Under the pieces are notes generated by a model. It had not been told where the DNA came from and did not search any database. It saw only the letters and a list, made by a program, of their open reading frames with translations. This document shows, piece after piece, positions 63,999 through 64,000 of a DNA stretch of 64,000 nt. Position 1 is the first letter of the stretch; each line of letters begins with the position of its first letter. Both the position numbers and the translations under genes were made by a program. The DNA comes from Peteryoungia rhizophila (GTDB lineage Bacteria; Pseudomonadota; Alphaproteobacteria; Rhizobiales; Rhizobiaceae), in assembly GCF_004912145.1 (NCBI RefSeq), contig NZ_STGT01000002.1, positions 930,001 through 994,000 on the forward strand, read 5' to 3'.

Positions 63999-64000
63999 GA

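Overview
The window reads as an alphaproteobacterial chromosome of the Rhizobiaceae type (Rhizobium, Agrobacterium, Ensifer and relatives). The evidence is the rpoD C-terminus at the left edge, the DUF930 and zeta-like (DUF1476) proteins, the very high density of ABC uptake operons for amino-nitrogen compounds, the TraA relaxase remnant and the exopolysaccharide genes. Genus and species cannot be fixed by eye.

Left part (1-13.1 kb): end of rpoD, a VapBC-type toxin-antitoxin pair, a DUF930 protein with a TonB-like N-terminus, an M20 amidohydrolase, a divergent LysE/ArgO exporter and ArgP regulator pair, housekeeping singletons (SnoaL-like, UPF0303, YjbQ), a run of small uncharacterised proteins (6.5-9.3 kb) and a PaoABC-type molybdenum aldehyde oxidoreductase operon.

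Middle part (13.2-47.4 kb): stacked nitrogen-scavenging operons. (a) A minus-strand operon of AmiC sensor, AmiR-like ANTAR antiterminator, peptide-type ABC transporter and acetamidase/formamidase. It is preceded by a consensus-like promoter, hairpins and a strong intrinsic terminator. (b) TetR divergent from an ABC transporter of the urea/guanidine-carboxylase-associated type, followed by an LLM flavin monooxygenase and a flavin reductase. (c) A GntR-controlled GsiABCD-like transporter with a cytosolic gamma-glutamyltransferase and a DUF1028 protein. (d) A NitT/TauT-type transporter with a second cytosolic gamma-glutamyltransferase and an amidohydrolase, divergent from a second GntR. A shared 14-bp motif links this block to a neighbouring SnoaL-like/amidohydrolase pair.

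Two decayed regions interrupt this. The first (26.8-28.5 kb) holds IS3-family, ManC and glycosyltransferase fragments, next to a short BLUF photoreceptor. The second (47.5-49.65 kb) holds hipA and traA fragments joined head to head plus a defective tRNA-Ser.

Right part (50-64 kb): a polysaccharide cluster (polymerase/ligase-like membrane protein, LTA-synthase-like phosphotransferase, GH5 hydrolase, Wzz-type co-polymerase). It is followed by a LysR regulator convergent with an argininosuccinate-lyase-family gene plus amino-acid ABC operon, and by a Fic protein that runs off the window. Most uptake operons pair a transporter with a cytosolic C-N bond-cleaving enzyme, so the shared theme is import of an amide, gamma-glutamyl or amino compound and its internal hydrolysis to release nitrogen.
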